A stretch of DNA of 64,000 nt from Flintibacter faecis (GCF_014287875.1 NZ_JACOPN010000002.1:186001-250000); one strand, 5' to 3'. Positions 1 through 9,129 are shown, counted from the stretch's first letter. Notes: generated by a model not told the origin, from the sequence alone. Program-made: numbers and translations.

Positions 1-163
1 AGCACAGCAGCTGGCAGGCGGCGGCGATGGCGCTGCCCTTCTTCCGGCAGCCCCTGGCTCCGGCGGACAGCTTTCCCATGTCCGGTGTGAGCAGGGTGAG
101 GATCTTGTCTGAGTCTTTATAGTCCACCGAGCGCACCACAAGCGCCCGGGTCACGGTTTTCAA
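1..163 (-). CDS. recO: DNA repair protein RecO, N-terminal part (cut by window edge)
   Basis: The 54 visible residues (KTVTRALVVRSVDYKDSDK, then LTPDMGKLSAGARG) match the N-terminal OB-fold of RecO, the recombination mediator that helps load RecA in the RecFOR pathway. The rest lies beyond base 1. The start is a TTG at 161-163, preceded by a purine-rich GAGAGGGGG about 8 nt upstream; the ATG at 180-182 is out of frame. The gene follows era by 26 nt, so it is probably the third gene of ybeY-era-recO, a common order in Firmicutes. The family is clear; the TTG start is inferred. Confidence 0.85.
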   Translation of the reverse strand, partial: MKTVTRALVVRSVDYKDSDKILTLLTPDMGKLSAGARGCRKKGSAIAAACQLLC

Positions 164-189
164 GGCCCAAGCCCCCTCTCATCGGCAGC

Positions 190-1095
190 TTATGCCTTGT
201 CGCCCTTATAGCCAAAGTTCTGGATGGCCGCCGGATTGTCCCGCCAGTTCTCCTTCACCTTCACCCAGGTCTGGAGATAGACCTTGGTGCCCATAAAGCG
301 CTCCATATCCTGCCGGGCCAGGGTGGACACCTTTTTCAGCATACTGCCGCCCTTGCCGATGATGATGCCCTTGTGGCTGTTCTTCTCGCAATAGATGGTG
401 GCCTCCACCTCTACCACCTCGTCGTCCCGCTCGGCAAAGCGGGTGATCTCCACGGCGGTGCCGTGGGGGATCTCCTTGTCCAGACACAGCAGCAGCTTCT
501 CTCTCAAAATCTCCGCCATCATCTGCCGCTCCGGCTGGTCAGAGGTCATGTCCTCCGGGAACAGCTGGGGACCCTGGGGCAGATAGCTCTCCAGCACGTC
601 CAGCAGCTCGTCCACGCCCTCGCCCGTCTTGGCGGAGATGGGTACCACGGCCTGGAACTGGTGGACCTGCTCATAGGTCTGGATGACCTCCAGCAGTTTC
701 TCCTTCTTATCCAGGGTGTCCACCTTATTGATGACCAGCACGGCGGGGCAGCTGAGCTTCTTCATCCGGGCAATAAGCTGCTCCTCCGGCCCGCCCACAT
801 TGGGGATGGGCTCCACCAGCAGCATCACCGCATCCACATCGGCCACGCTCTCCTTCACCACATTGACCATGTAATCTCCCAGGCGGGTGCGGGCCTTGTG
901 CAGGCCGGGGGTGTCCACAAAGACAAACTGGCTCTCTCCCCGGGTGCGCACGCCGCAGATGCGATTGCGGGTGGTCTGGGGCTTGTTGGTGACGATGGCC
1001 ACCTTCTCCCCCACCAGGGCGTTGGTCAGGGTGGACTTGCCCACGTTGGGCCGGCCGCAGATGGTGATGATGCCCGATTTCTTGATCTCTGCCAT
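190..1095 (-). CDS. era: GTPase Era
   Basis: Era is an essential GTPase that binds the 3' end of 16S rRNA and assists 30S subunit maturation. At 301 aa it has the normal length. The G motifs are in order: G1 GRPNVGKS (residues 14-21), G3 DTPG (61-64), G4 NKVD (123-126) and G5 SAK (154-156). A C-terminal KH RNA-binding domain carries the GxxG loop IIIGKGGSML near residue 250. A GAGGAA Shine-Dalgarno precedes the ATG. It lies between ybeY and recO, both linked to rRNA processing or DNA repair operons in this phylum. Confidence 0.98.
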   Translation of the reverse strand: MAEIKKSGIITICGRPNVGKSTLTNALVGEKVAIVTNKPQTTRNRICGVRTRGESQFVFVDTPGLHKARTRLGDYMVNVVKESVADVDAVMLLVEPIPNVGGPEEQLIARMKKLSCPAVLVINKVDTLDKKEKLLEVIQTYEQVHQFQAVVPISAKTGEGVDELLDVLESYLPQGPQLFPEDMTSDQPERQMMAEILREKLLLCLDKEIPHGTAVEITRFAERDDEVVEVEATIYCEKNSHKGIIIGKGGSMLKKVSTLARQDMERFMGTKVYLQTWVKVKENWRDNPAAIQNFGYKGDKA

Positions 1096-1182
1096 ATAAA
1101 TTTTTCCTCAACTTTCTACATGATAACAGTTTGGTCTGATTCTCTTCGTCGCTGCCGGGAGGGTACAGGCCGATGCGGCGTT

Positions 1183-1674
1183 TTACTCCTCCCGGCGGAT
1201 GCCCAGGCCGTTCAAGATGGCCTCCTCCCGCTCTCGCATCTGGCGCTTCATGGGGCCCTCGTCCATGTGGTCATAGCCCAGCAGGTGAAGGACAGAGTGC
1301 ACCGCCAGATAGCTCACCTCCCGCTCCAGGCTGTGGCCGAACTCCCGGGCCTGGGCCGCCGCCCGCTCCAGGGAGATGCACATGTCCCCAAGGGGACATA
1401 GGCCCGTCTCCGGGTCCAGGTCCTCCTCGTCCTCGGGAGGCTGGCCCGGTGTCAAATCGAACATGGGGAAGGACAGCACATCGGTGGCCCGGTCAATGTT
1501 CCGCATGTCGGCGTTGATCTGGCGGATGCCCGCGTCGTCGGTGAGCAGCACGCTGATCTCGCAGGGCAGCCCCACCCCCTCCGCCGCCAGGGCCGCGGTG
1601 ATGACCCGCCGCAGGCCATCCTCCAGCCCTTGGGGCGCAGAAACCTCCGCGTCGATCAAAATCTGATGGTCCAT
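1183..1674 (-). CDS. ybeY: Endoribonuclease YbeY
   Basis: A metal-dependent endoribonuclease for 16S rRNA 3'-end processing and ribosome quality control. The zinc motif H-x3-H-x5-H is seen as HSVLHLLGYDH, with His at about residues 126, 130 and 136. At 163 aa it matches the family. It is the first gene of the minus-strand ybeY-era-recO group; a 87-nt gap separates it from era. A promoter lies about 105-130 bp upstream (1778-1806), divergent from the leuS promoter. Confidence 0.96.
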   Translation of the reverse strand: MDHQILIDAEVSAPQGLEDGLRRVITAALAAEGVGLPCEISVLLTDDAGIRQINADMRNIDRATDVLSFPMFDLTPGQPPEDEEDLDPETGLCPLGDMCISLERAAAQAREFGHSLEREVSYLAVHSVLHLLGYDHMDEGPMKRQMREREEAILNGLGIRREE

Positions 1675-1777
1675 GATCCTCTCTCCCTCTTCTAGTCGAG
1701 CGGTCTGCGCCGTTTCCCTTCCTTGCGAGGGGGGCCCGGCAGGGCGATGCGGCGATCCGTCTCTTCGTTTTCCAATT

Positions 1778-1806
1778 ATTATAGCTGATTTTCCCCCGCT
1801 TGACCA
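1778..1806 (-). promoter_or_regulatory. Sigma-A-type promoter for ybeY-era-recO
   Basis: On the minus strand TGGTCA (1801-1806), a 17-nt spacer and a perfect TATAAT (1778-1783). The -35 is only 4/6. It is back-to-back with the leuS promoter; together they fill most of the 296-bp intergenic region 1675-1970. Nothing else was seen there; the leuS leader of about 50 nt is too short for a T-box. Confidence 0.6.
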
Positions 1807-1887
1807 GCCTGGCCCGGAATTTTTTCCGCTCTCTCCGCCTTTTGCGGAAATTCCAGTGTTTTACCGGCTTTTTTCTCGGACGCACCC

Positions 1888-1916
1888 TTGCAATCGCTTT
1901 CTCATTTCGGTATAAT
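1888..1916 (+). promoter_or_regulatory. Sigma-A-type promoter for leuS
   Basis: TTGCAA (1888-1893), a 17-nt spacer and TATAAT (1911-1916), 54 bp before the leuS reading frame. Confidence 0.75.
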
Positions 1917-1970
1917 ATTGTGGACTTATTTTCAGCACAAGCCGGCCTCCGGCAGAGTATATAGGAAAGC

Positions 1971-4409
1971 GTGATCAACTTGAAGTATGATTTTACCGCC
2001 ATTGAAAAGAAGTGGCAGACCAAGTGGAAGGATGAAAAGACCTTCGCCTGCCAGACCGGCGAACAGGACAAGCCCAAGTTCTATGGTCTGGTGGAGTTCC
2101 CCTACCCCTCCGGCAACGGCCTGCACGTAGGCCACGCCCGGCCCTACACCGCCATGGACGTGGTGGCCCGCAAAAAGCGCATGGACGGCTATAACGTGCT
2201 GTTCCCCATCGGCTACGATGCCTTTGGTCTGCCCACCGAGAACTTTGCCATCAAAAACCACATCCATCCCGCCAAGGTGACCCACGACAACATCGCCAAC
2301 TTCTCCAAACAGCTGCACATGCTGGGCTACTCCTTTGACTGGGACCGGGTGGTGAATACCACCGACCCCGGCTATTACAAGTGGACCCAGTGGATCTTCC
2401 TTCAGCTGTATAAGCACGGCCTGGCCTATAAGACCACCATGCCCGTGAACTGGTGTACCAGCTGCAAGTGCGTCCTGGCCAACGAAGAGGTGGTGGAGGG
2501 CGTGTGCGAGCGCTGCGGCTCCCCTGTCATCCGTAAGGAGAAGAGCCAGTGGATGCTGAAGATCACCGCCTATGCCCAGCGGCTCATCGACGACCTGGAC
2601 GATCTGGACTTCATCGAGCGGGTGAAGATCCAGCAGAAGAACTGGATCGGCCGTTCCACCGGCGCCGAGGTGACCTTTAAGGCCACCACCGGCGAGGATA
2701 TCGTGGTCTACACCACCCGGCCCGACACCCTGTTCGGCGCCACCTACATGGTCCTGTCCCCCGAGCACGCCCTGGTAAAGCAGTGGCTGGATGCGGGCAA
2801 GCTGGCCAACGCCGACGAGGTCGTGGCCTATCAGAAGGTGGCCGCCTCCAAGTCCGACCTGGAGCGCACCGAGCTGAACAAAGAGAAGACCGGCGTGGAG
2901 CTCTCCGGCGTGAAGGGCATCAACCCCGTCAACGGGAAAGAGATCCCCATCTTCATCTCTGACTACGTCCTGTCCACCTATGGCACCGGCGCTATCATGG
3001 CCGTGCCCGCCCACGACGACCGGGACTGGGAGTTTGCCAAGAAGTTCGGCTGCGAGATCATCGAGGTGGTCGCCGGCGGCGAGGACGTGCAGAAGGCCGC
3101 CTTTACCGCCAAGGACGACACCGGCATCCTGGTCAACTCCGACTTCCTCAACGGCCTGACCGTGAAGGAGGCCATCCCTGTCATCACCAAGTGGCTGGAG
3201 GAGCAGAAGATCGGCCACGCCCAGGTGAACTACAAGCTGCGCGACTGGGTGTTCTCCCGCCAGCGCTACTGGGGCGAGCCCATTCCCATGGTCCTGTGCG
3301 AAAAGTGCGGCTGGCAGCCCCTGCCCGAGGACCAGCTGCCCCTGCTGCTGCCCGAGGTGGAGAGCTATGAGCCCACCGACGACGGCGAGTCCCCCATCTC
3401 CAAGATGACCGACTGGGTGAACACCACCTGTCCCTGCTGCGGCGGCCCCGCCAAGCGGGAGACGGACACCATGCCCCAGTGGGCCGGCTCCAGCTGGTAC
3501 TTCCTGCGGTATATGGACCCCCACAACGACAAGGCCCTGGCCTCTCCCGAGGCTCTGAACTACTGGTCCCCTGTGGACTGGTACAACGGCGGCATGGAGC
3601 ACACCACCCTGCACCTGCTGTACAGCCGCTTCTGGCACAAGTTCCTCTATGACATCGGCGTGGTGCCCACCAAGGAGCCCTATCACAAGCGCACCTCCCA
3701 CGGCATGATCCTGGGCGAGGGCGGCGAAAAGATGTCCAAGAGCCGGGGCAACGTGGTCAACCCCAACGACATCATCGAGCAGTATGGCGCGGACACCATG
3801 CGCACCTATATTATGTTCATCGGCGATTTCGAGAAGGCCGCCGCCTGGTCCGCCAACGGCGTGAAGGGCTGCAAGCGCTTTTTGGACCGGGTGTGGAACC
3901 TGGCCACCGACCAGGAGCACACCGGCGACGAGTATTCCAAGGTCAACGAGGCCGCCGTCCACAAGGCCATCAAGAAGGTGTCTGAGGACATCGAGGCCAT
4001 GAAGTTCAACACCGCCATCGCCACCCTGATGGCCCTGGTGAACGACTTCTATGCCAACGGGGCCAGCCGGGGCGACATGAAGGCCCTGCTGCTCATGCTC
4101 TCCCCCTTCGCCCCCCATATGTGCGAGGAGCTGTGGGAGATGGCCGGCTACGGCGGTCAGGTCTGCCTCCAGCCCTGGCCTGAGTACGACGAGTCCAAGA
4201 CCGTGGCCGCCACTGCCAAGATGGCCGTTCAGGTCAGCGGCAAGGTCCGGGCCAACATCGAGGTGCCCGCCGATGCCGCCGATGCCGACATCGTCTCCGC
4301 CGCTCTGGCTGAGCCCAAGATCGCCAAGCTGGCCGAGGGCATGGAGCTGGTGAAGTCCATCGTGGTCCGGGGCAAGCTGGTCAGCCTGATCCTCAAGCCC
4401 AAGGCGTAA
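1971..4409 (+). CDS. leuS: Leucyl-tRNA synthetase
   Basis: Charges tRNA-Leu with leucine. Class I signatures are HVGH (HIGH variant, residues 52-55) and KMSKS (near 588). The CP1 editing domain, which hydrolyses mischarged tRNA, starts around residue 247 ([12 protein letters not shown]). Cys clusters CTSCKC/CERCG and CEKCG/CPCCG suggest structural zinc sites. Length of 812 aa is normal. The frame opens with GTG at 1971, only about 4 nt after AGGA. A TTG at 1980 gives the family-typical start (M)KYDF and is an alternative start. Monocistronic: own promoter upstream, hairpin terminator downstream. Confidence 0.98.
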   Translation: MINLKYDFTAIEKKWQTKWKDEKTFACQTGEQDKPKFYGLVEFPYPSGNGLHVGHARPYTAMDVVARKKRMDGYNVLFPIGYDAFGLPTENFAIKNHIHPAKVTHDNIANFSKQLHMLGYSFDWDRVVNTTDPGYYKWTQWIFLQLYKHGLAYKTTMPVNWCTSCKCVLANEEVVEGVCERCGSPVIRKEKSQWMLKITAYAQRLIDDLDDLDFIERVKIQQKNWIGRSTGAEVTFKATTGEDIVVYTTRPDTLFGATYMVLSPEHALVKQWLDAGKLANADEVVAYQKVAASKSDLERTELNKEKTGVELSGVKGINPVNGKEIPIFISDYVLSTYGTGAIMAVPAHDDRDWEFAKKFGCEIIEVVAGGEDVQKAAFTAKDDTGILVNSDFLNGLTVKEAIPVITKWLEEQKIGHAQVNYKLRDWVFSRQRYWGEPIPMVLCEKCGWQPLPEDQLPLLLPEVESYEPTDDGESPISKMTDWVNTTCPCCGGPAKRETDTMPQWAGSSWYFLRYMDPHNDKALASPEALNYWSPVDWYNGGMEHTTLHLLYSRFWHKFLYDIGVVPTKEPYHKRTSHGMILGEGGEKMSKSRGNVVNPNDIIEQYGADTMRTYIMFIGDFEKAAAWSANGVKGCKRFLDRVWNLATDQEHTGDEYSKVNEAAVHKAIKKVSEDIEAMKFNTAIATLMALVNDFYANGASRGDMKALLLMLSPFAPHMCEELWEMAGYGGQVCLQPWPEYDESKTVAATAKMAVQVSGKVRANIEVPADAADADIVSAALAEPKIAKLAEGMELVKSIVVRGKLVSLILKPKA

Positions 4410-4421
4410 TTGCTTTCTCCT

Positions 4422-4460
4422 CTCTCCCATCCCAAATCGAGATGGGAGAGGCGGATTTTT
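4422..4460 (+). terminator. Intrinsic terminator after leuS
   Basis: Perfect 10-bp stem CTCTCCCATC (4422-4431) with GATGGGAGAG (4441-4450), 9-nt loop, followed by GCGGATTTTT. Confidence 0.85.
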
Positions 4461-4505
4461 CTCCCCAGCCCATAAAAAAGTGTACATTCACACAATATTT
4501 ACACT

Positions 4506-4552
4506 CTGGCGGGAAAACACCTCTTGACAGAAATCCCGCCAGCGCATATAAT
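4506..4552 (+). promoter_or_regulatory. Strong sigma-A promoter of rpsU overlapped by an inverted repeat
   Basis: Consensus TTGACA (4524-4529), 17-nt spacer, TATAAT (4547-4552). A perfect 9-bp inverted repeat, CTGGCGGGA (4506-4514) and TCCCGCCAG (4534-4542), brackets the -35 box and runs into the spacer. This would suit an operator, but no regulator is known for it. Confidence 0.8.
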
Positions 4553-4627
4553 GGTACTGTTAAAGCCATATAAATGGCCCTTACGTGGCAGGGGACGCCC
4601 CGCCGCGCCGGAGGGAGGGAAATATAA

Positions 4628-4810
4628 ATGTCGGAAGTCCGTGTAAGAGAAAACGAGTCTCTGGAGAGCGCTCTGAAGCGCTTTAAGCGCAGCTGCGCCA
4701 AGTCTGGTGTGCTGGCCGAGGTTCGTAAGCGTGAGCACTACGAGAGTCCCAGCGTGAAGCGCCGCAAGAAGTCTGAGGCTGCCCGGAAGAACAAGAAGAA
4801 GTTCTATTGA
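4628..4810 (+). CDS. rpsU: 30S ribosomal protein S21
   Basis: Small, very basic 60-aa protein of the 30S subunit platform. The family core is visible: [16 protein letters not shown] near the N-terminus and the basic tail [17 protein letters not shown] strong GGAGGGAGG Shine-Dalgarno precedes the ATG. It stands alone with its own consensus promoter and terminator, as expected for a highly expressed single gene. Confidence 0.98.
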   Translation: MSEVRVRENESLESALKRFKRSCAKSGVLAEVRKREHYESPSVKRRKKSEAARKNKKKFY

Positions 4811-4853
4811 TCTTCTCCCCTTCCAAGCCCAGTCGGCGTAATACCCGATCATA

Positions 4854-4886
4854 AAACCGTGTGACGTGTTCCGTCACACGGTTTTT
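4854..4886 (+). terminator. Intrinsic terminator after rpsU (possibly bidirectional)
   Basis: 13-bp stem AAACCGTGTGACG (4854-4866) with its complement at 4872-4884, 5-nt loop, then a T-run. The A-run at its 5' side could also let it act on the minus strand. Confidence 0.85.
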
Positions 4887-4904
4887 CATTGGCTCTTCCC
4901 GGAT

Positions 4905-4943
4905 AAAATCAGACCCAGCCGCCCAAATACAGGCGGCTGGGTC
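4905..4943 (-). terminator. Intrinsic terminator after the AI-2E family gene
   Basis: Perfect 12-bp stem, GACCCAGCCGCC (4912-4923) with its complement at 4932-4943. On the minus strand it is followed by TGATTTTATC. It lies directly after the stop of the exporter gene at 4948. Confidence 0.75.
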
Positions 4944-4947
4944 ATTC

Positions 4948-6087
4948 TTATCGTTCGGTTTCCGGTGGCTCTTCCGCTGGCAAGTTTCTGCGGCGGACAT
5001 CCTCCCGCAGCATCTGATAGGCCGCAGCGGCCAGGGGGACGGCCAAGAGCATCCCGCCCACGCCCAGCACGCCTCCGCCGATGGTCACGGCGGCCAGCAC
5101 CCACACCCCGGGCAGACCGATGGAGGCCCCCACTACTCTGGGGTAGATGAGATTGCCCTCCAGCTGCTGCAGCACGGCGATGAACAGCAGAAACAGCAGC
5201 GCCTTTACCGGGGAGGCGGTGAAGATCATAAATGCCCCCACCCCTGCGCCAATATAGGCCCCGGCCACGGGGATCAGGGCGGTGAAGCCGATGAGGGTGC
5301 CCACCATGGTGGCGTAGGGGAAGCCCAGCAGCAGCATCCCGGCCATGCACAGCAGTCCCAGGATCACCGCCTCGGTACACTGGCCAACCACAAAGCGGCG
5401 GAAACAGCCGTTCACCGTGTTCAGCACATACATCGCACCCCCGTACCATCTCTCCGGGAGATAGGTCCGCAGAACTCGGGCGCACTGACTGCCCAGGCGC
5501 TCCTTGCCCATGAGCAGATAGATGGAGAAGATAAAGCTGACCAGCAGGTTAAAGGCAGTGGACACCGCCGAGGACAGCAGGTTGAGCATGGACCCCATCA
5601 CGCCGCTCAGGCTCTGGCTCAGCCACTTGCCCACCGTCTCCAGGGCCTGCTTCCAGTCCACCGAGCCATCGGCCAGAGAGGCCCCGTAGCTCTCTAATAG
5701 CTGATCCAGACCCAGATTCCGGTCCAGCAGCGTCTGGTTCAGCTGCTCCACCACCGGGGCGGCCTGCTGGGCCAGCAGGCCCACGCACTGCACCAGCTCG
5801 GGCAGGACCATCCGCACCACCAGGGCCAGGATAGCCGCCAGGCTGGCATAGGCCAGCACCAGGCTCACCGGGCGGGACAGGCTGCCGCCCCGGGGAAACA
5901 GCCTGCTCTCCAGCATAGACATCAGGATATTCACGGCATAGGCCATCACCGCCCCCAACAGCAGGGGGGCCGCCGCCTGAAGCCCCAGCTGCGCCAGACG
6001 GCAGAAGGGTGTCCAGTAGTGGATGGCCAGATAAAGAGCAAACAGCATCCCGCCCAGGGGCAGCCAGCTCTTCCAGTTTTGTTTCAC
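4948..6087 (-). CDS. AI-2E family transporter (PerM/YtvI-like membrane protein)
   Basis: A 379-aa polytopic membrane protein of the AI-2E exporter/PerM family. Hydrophobic segments occur near the N-terminus (from about residues 7 and 35), followed by a large amphipathic middle region (about 100-200) and a C-terminal set of membrane helices with the conserved PLLIGFTALIPVAG-type patch (here LIGFTALIPVAGAYIG). Some members have been tied to quorum-signal export or Na+/H+ exchange; the substrate here is unknown. It starts 19 nt after rimM and ends at a hairpin terminator, so it is probably cotranscribed with rimM. Confidence 0.85.
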   Translation of the reverse strand: MKQNWKSWLPLGGMLFALYLAIHYWTPFCRLAQLGLQAAAPLLLGAVMAYAVNILMSMLESRLFPRGGSLSRPVSLVLAYASLAAILALVVRMVLPELVQCVGLLAQQAAPVVEQLNQTLLDRNLGLDQLLESYGASLADGSVDWKQALETVGKWLSQSLSGVMGSMLNLLSSAVSTAFNLLVSFIFSIYLLMGKERLGSQCARVLRTYLPERWYGGAMYVLNTVNGCFRRFVVGQCTEAVILGLLCMAGMLLLGFPYATMVGTLIGFTALIPVAGAYIGAGVGAFMIFTASPVKALLFLLFIAVLQQLEGNLIYPRVVGASIGLPGVWVLAAVTIGGGVLGVGGMLLAVPLAAAAYQMLREDVRRRNLPAEEPPETER

Positions 6088-6106
6088 GCAGACCTCCTGT
6101 TCCGGC

Positions 6107-6604
6107 TCACAGCCCCTCCATCATGTTCACCCGGATATAGCCGCCCTCCACATTGGTCTCCGCGATAAACTGGGGCACGGCAGGGACCATGATCTCCCGC
6201 TCGCCTCCCCGGATGACATACACGTTTCCGGCGGGCAGGTCCATAATATCGGCGATCTTGCCCAGCACCGCGCCGGTCTGGGCATCCCGGGCCTCCAGGC
6301 CCATGATGTCGGCCAGGAAGAAGCTGCCCTCGGGCAGCTTTACGTCCGCCCGGTCGATATACAAAATGGCGTTGCGCATGGCCAGGGCGCTGGGCACATC
6401 GGTGACGCCCTCCAGCTTTAAGATGACCATGTTCTTGTGGACCCGGGCCCGCTCCACCTTGATGGGCCAGTGGGAGCTGTCCACATACAGGGTCTTGAAC
6501 TTGCACAAAAAGTCCGGGGAGTCGGCCCAGGGCTGGACCCGCACCTCTCCCATCACGCCGTGGGTGTTGGTGATCTTTCCGATCTCAAGGTATTGTTCGG
6601 GCAT
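6107..6604 (-). CDS. rimM: Ribosome maturation factor RimM
   Basis: RimM binds ribosomal protein S19 and helps mature the 30S head. The N-terminal RimM domain (YLEIGKITNTHGVMGEVRV) is followed by a PRC-barrel (GSFFLADIMGLEARD). The start is set at the ATG at 6604 because GGAGG lies 8 nt upstream; this gives 165 aa, normal for the family. An upstream in-frame ATG at 6631 has no good ribosome-binding site. rimM is separated from khpA by a terminator and a repeat element, so its transcription may be partly independent of the ffh group. Confidence 0.95.
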   Translation of the reverse strand: MPEQYLEIGKITNTHGVMGEVRVQPWADSPDFLCKFKTLYVDSSHWPIKVERARVHKNMVILKLEGVTDVPSALAMRNAILYIDRADVKLPEGSFFLADIMGLEARDAQTGAVLGKIADIMDLPAGNVYVIRGGEREIMVPAVPQFIAETNVEGGYIRVNMMEGL

Positions 6605-6639
6605 GGCATTGTCCTCCATTATTTTAATCAATATATTCA

Positions 6640-6714
6640 GTAGGGGCCGATGTCCTCATCGGCCCGCATGACGGCATGGTATTCCAGCGGGCCGCTGGGG
6701 ACAGCGGCCCCTAC
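6640..6714. repeat. Paired palindromic dispersed repeat (copy 1)
   Basis: Two inverted units, 6640-6666 and 6688-6714, each of the form GTAGGGGCCG-mTGTCCyCAk-CGGCCC and each itself an imperfect palindrome. The same paired design recurs at 62739-62813, with the two units facing inwards in both cases. Confidence 0.8.
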
Positions 6715-6734
6715 GATTTTGCTCTAAGATACAA

Positions 6735-6769
6735 AACAAAGGCGCGGGACCAAAGCCCTGCGCCTTTGT
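6735..6769 (-). terminator. Intrinsic terminator after khpA
   Basis: On the minus strand ACAAAGGCGC-AGGG pairs with CCC-GCGCCTTTGT around a 7-nt loop, followed by TTTGTATC. It begins 2 nt past the khpA stop. Confidence 0.8.
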
Positions 6770-6770
6770 C

Positions 6771-7001
6771 TTAATCCACGATCTCTACAGAGACGCGTTT
6801 GCCTGACCGCTGAGCCACGGAGCGCATCAGGATACGGATCTCCTTGGCGATGCGGCCCTGACGGCCGATCACCTTGCCCATATCCTCAGGGGCCACCCGC
6901 AGCTCCAGAACGGTCTCGCCGTCGCCCTCCACCTGGTTGACAGAGACCTGTTCCGGGTGCTCCACCAGATTCTGGGCCACATAGGTCAGAAGTTCTTTCA
7001 T
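6771..7001 (-). CDS. khpA: KH-domain RNA-binding protein KhpA (YlqC)
   Basis: A 76-aa single KH domain protein with the GxxG RNA-binding loop in MGKVIGRQGRIAKEIR. In other Firmicutes KhpA pairs with KhpB (Jag/EloR) and binds many RNAs, affecting cell elongation. It sits 20 nt after rpsP, its usual place in Firmicutes, and is followed by a terminator. Acidic N-terminal half and basic C-terminal half are typical. Confidence 0.95.
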   Translation of the reverse strand: MKELLTYVAQNLVEHPEQVSVNQVEGDGETVLELRVAPEDMGKVIGRQGRIAKEIRILMRSVAQRSGKRVSVEIVD

Positions 7002-7021
7002 GGCTTGTAAAACCTCCAGCC

Positions 7022-7261
7022 TTACAGGGCGCCGGCCTTTTTCAGCAGATCACGGACGGTCTCAGTGGGCTGAGCGCCAGTCTTGATCCAAGCCTGGGCG
7101 CGGTCCACGTCCACCTTCAGGTCGGCGGGATGCACGACCGGGTTGTAAGTGCCGATCTCCTCGATGAAACGGCCGTCCCGGGGATAACGGGAGTCAGCCA
7201 CCACGATGCGATAGAAGGGAGCCTTCTTGGCACCCATGCGGCGCAGTCGGATTTTGACCAT
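7022..7261 (-). CDS. rpsP: 30S ribosomal protein S16
   Basis: A 79-aa primary-binding protein of the 30S subunit with the family start [20 protein letters not shown] and the conserved [27 protein letters not shown] ribosome-binding site precedes the ATG. It lies 91 nt after ffh; that gap holds GC-rich hairpins (around 7303-7350) that may be a processing or attenuation site, followed by khpA. Confidence 0.98.
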   Translation of the reverse strand: MVKIRLRRMGAKKAPFYRIVVADSRYPRDGRFIEEIGTYNPVVHPADLKVDVDRAQAWIKTGAQPTETVRDLLKKAGAL

Positions 7262-7352
7262 TTATATTCACCTCCACATAGTTCGCTGAATTTTTATAGG
7301 AAAGCGCGCAGACGCGCGGTTCCAACCAAAGTGATCCGGGCCCGGCCCGGGT

Positions 7353-8759
7353 TTAGAAGGGCAGGCCGGGGAATTTGCCCCCGCCCATACCGGGCATCAT
7401 GCCGCCTAAGCCGCCCATACCGCCTTTTCCGCCCTTTTTCATCATCTTGCGCATGTTCCGGGGCATCTTGCCGCCGGAGAACTGCTTGGTCATGGTCTGC
7501 AGCATGTCAAACTGCTTCAAAAGGCGGTTCACGTCCACCACTTGCGTGCCGGAACCGGCGGCGATGCGTTTTTTTCGGTTAGAGTTCAGGACGTTGGGGT
7601 TCTCCCGCTCGTAGGGGGTCATGGACAGGATGATGGCCTCCATTTGGCGGAGCATTCCGTCATCCACGCCAACGCCCTCCACGTCGGAGGCCTTGATGCC
7701 GGGGATCATCCCGATGATATCGCTCAGCGAGCCCATCTTTTTCAGCTGGGCCATCTGCTCGTAAAAATCGGTAAGGGTAAACTTGTTTTTCCGCAGCTTC
7801 TCCTGCAGCTCCATGGCCTTCTTCTCGTCGAAAGACTGTTCGGCCTTTTCGATGAGGGAGAGCATGTCGCCCATACCCAGGATGCGGCTGGCCATGCGGT
7901 CGGGGTGGAACACCTCGATCTGGTCCAGCTTCTCGCCGGTGCCCACAAATTTGATGGGCTTTCCGGTGACGGCCTTGATGGACAGTGCCGCACCGCCCCG
8001 GGCGTCGCCGTCCAGCTTGGTGAGCATCACGCCGTTGATGTCCAGGGCATCGTCAAAGGCCTTGGCGGCGTTCACCGCATCCTGACCGATCATGGCATCC
8101 ACCACCAGCAGGATCTCGGTGGGGTCCACAGCGGCCTTGATGGCCTTCAGCTCGTCCATCAGCGCCTCGTCCACATGGAGGCGGCCGGCGGTGTCCAGAA
8201 ACACCATGTCGTTGCCGTGCTTCTCTGCGTGGGCCACAGCGGCCTTGGCGATGTCCACCGGGTCGATCTGACCCATCTGGAACACCGGCACGTCCAGCTG
8301 CTCGCCCACCACCTCCAGCTGCTTGATGGCGGCGGGGCGGTATACGTCGCAGGCGGCCAGCAGAGGGCGCTTCCCCTGCTTTTTCATCATGCCCGCCAGC
8401 TTGGCCCCGTTGGTGGTCTTGCCTGCGCCCTGCAGGCCCACCATCATCACCACGGTGGGGGGCTTGGGGGCGATGGTCAGCTTGGCGCTGGTGCCGCCCA
8501 TCAGCTCGGTGAGCTCCTGGTTGACGATCTTTACGATCATCTGGGCCGGAGACAGGGCCTCCAGCACGTCGGCGCCCACCGCCTTCTCGGTGACCTGGGC
8601 GATAAACTGCTTGACCACTTTATAGCTGACGTCGGCCTCCAGCAGAGCCAGGCGGATCTCCCGCATGGCCTCCTTTACGTCGGCCTCGGACAGGCGGCCC
8701 TTTCCCCGCAGCTTTTTAAAGGCGGCGGCCAGCTTTTCGGTAAGTCCTTCAAATGCCAT
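7353..8759 (-). CDS. ffh: Signal recognition particle GTPase Ffh
   Basis: Protein part of SRP: binds signal peptides and 4.5S RNA and delivers ribosomes to FtsY. At 468 aa it shows an N-domain four-helix bundle, a G domain (P-loop GLQGAGKT at 108-115, DTAGR, TKLDGDARGG) and a Met-rich M domain. The C-terminus is strongly Gly/Met-rich (GGMGGLGGMMPGMGGG). It is preceded by ylxM with only 4 nt between them, so the two are probably translated together. Confidence 0.98.
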   Translation of the reverse strand: MAFEGLTEKLAAAFKKLRGKGRLSEADVKEAMREIRLALLEADVSYKVVKQFIAQVTEKAVGADVLEALSPAQMIVKIVNQELTELMGGTSAKLTIAPKPPTVVMMVGLQGAGKTTNGAKLAGMMKKQGKRPLLAACDVYRPAAIKQLEVVGEQLDVPVFQMGQIDPVDIAKAAVAHAEKHGNDMVFLDTAGRLHVDEALMDELKAIKAAVDPTEILLVVDAMIGQDAVNAAKAFDDALDINGVMLTKLDGDARGGAALSIKAVTGKPIKFVGTGEKLDQIEVFHPDRMASRILGMGDMLSLIEKAEQSFDEKKAMELQEKLRKNKFTLTDFYEQMAQLKKMGSLSDIIGMIPGIKASDVEGVGVDDGMLRQMEAIILSMTPYERENPNVLNSNRKKRIAAGSGTQVVDVNRLLKQFDMLQTMTKQFSGGKMPRNMRKMMKKGGKGGMGGLGGMMPGMGGGKFPGLPF

Positions 8760-8763
8760 GGGG

Positions 8764-9129
8764 TCACTCCTTCAGCAGGGTGTCGGTCTGTTCCAGGATC
8801 TGTCCGGCCAGACGCTCCAACTCCTCGTTGTCACAGTCGGCAGCCAGCTCGGCCACCCGCTGGGCGTTCTGACGCACCTGCTCCAGCTGCGTCTGCATGG
8901 TGTGAAAGCGCTTGATGAGCCCGGTCTTGTCCTCCAGCTCGGTGAGCACAGCCTCAGCCCGGACGATCACGTCCCGCACGCCCTGTCGGGTGATGTTATA
9001 GTTTTCGGCGATCTCTCCCAGGGAGAGGTCCTCGTTGTAATAGAGGTCGTAAAACTCCTTCTGCCGATCCGTGAGCATGTCGCCGTAAAAATCGAACAGC
9101 ATGGCCATGCGATAGGCTTGACTTTTCAA
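8764..9129 (-). CDS. ylxM: YlxM-family SRP-associated HTH protein
   Basis: A 121-aa helix-turn-helix protein related to sigma region 4 (LTDRQKEFYDLYYNEDLSLG, then GEIAENYNITRQGVRDVI). In streptococci YlxM modulates SRP activity. The start is TTG at 9129 with an excellent AAAGGAGGTC 8 nt upstream; an internal ATG at codon 8 has no comparable site. It heads the ylxM-ffh-rpsP-khpA group, and its leader can form competing hairpins around the ribosome-binding site. Confidence 0.93.
   Translation of the reverse strand: MKSQAYRMAMLFDFYGDMLTDRQKEFYDLYYNEDLSLGEIAENYNITRQGVRDVIVRAEAVLTELEDKTGLIKRFHTMQTQLEQVRQNAQRVAELAADCDNEELERLAGQILEQTDTLLKE

Noticed and set aside
1932..4487. Very long open frame antisense to leuS
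   Set aside because: High GC and codon bias of leuS keep the opposite strand open; it has no family motif or ribosome-binding site. The same holds for long antisense frames over the SLH, M64, C11 and V-ATPase genes.
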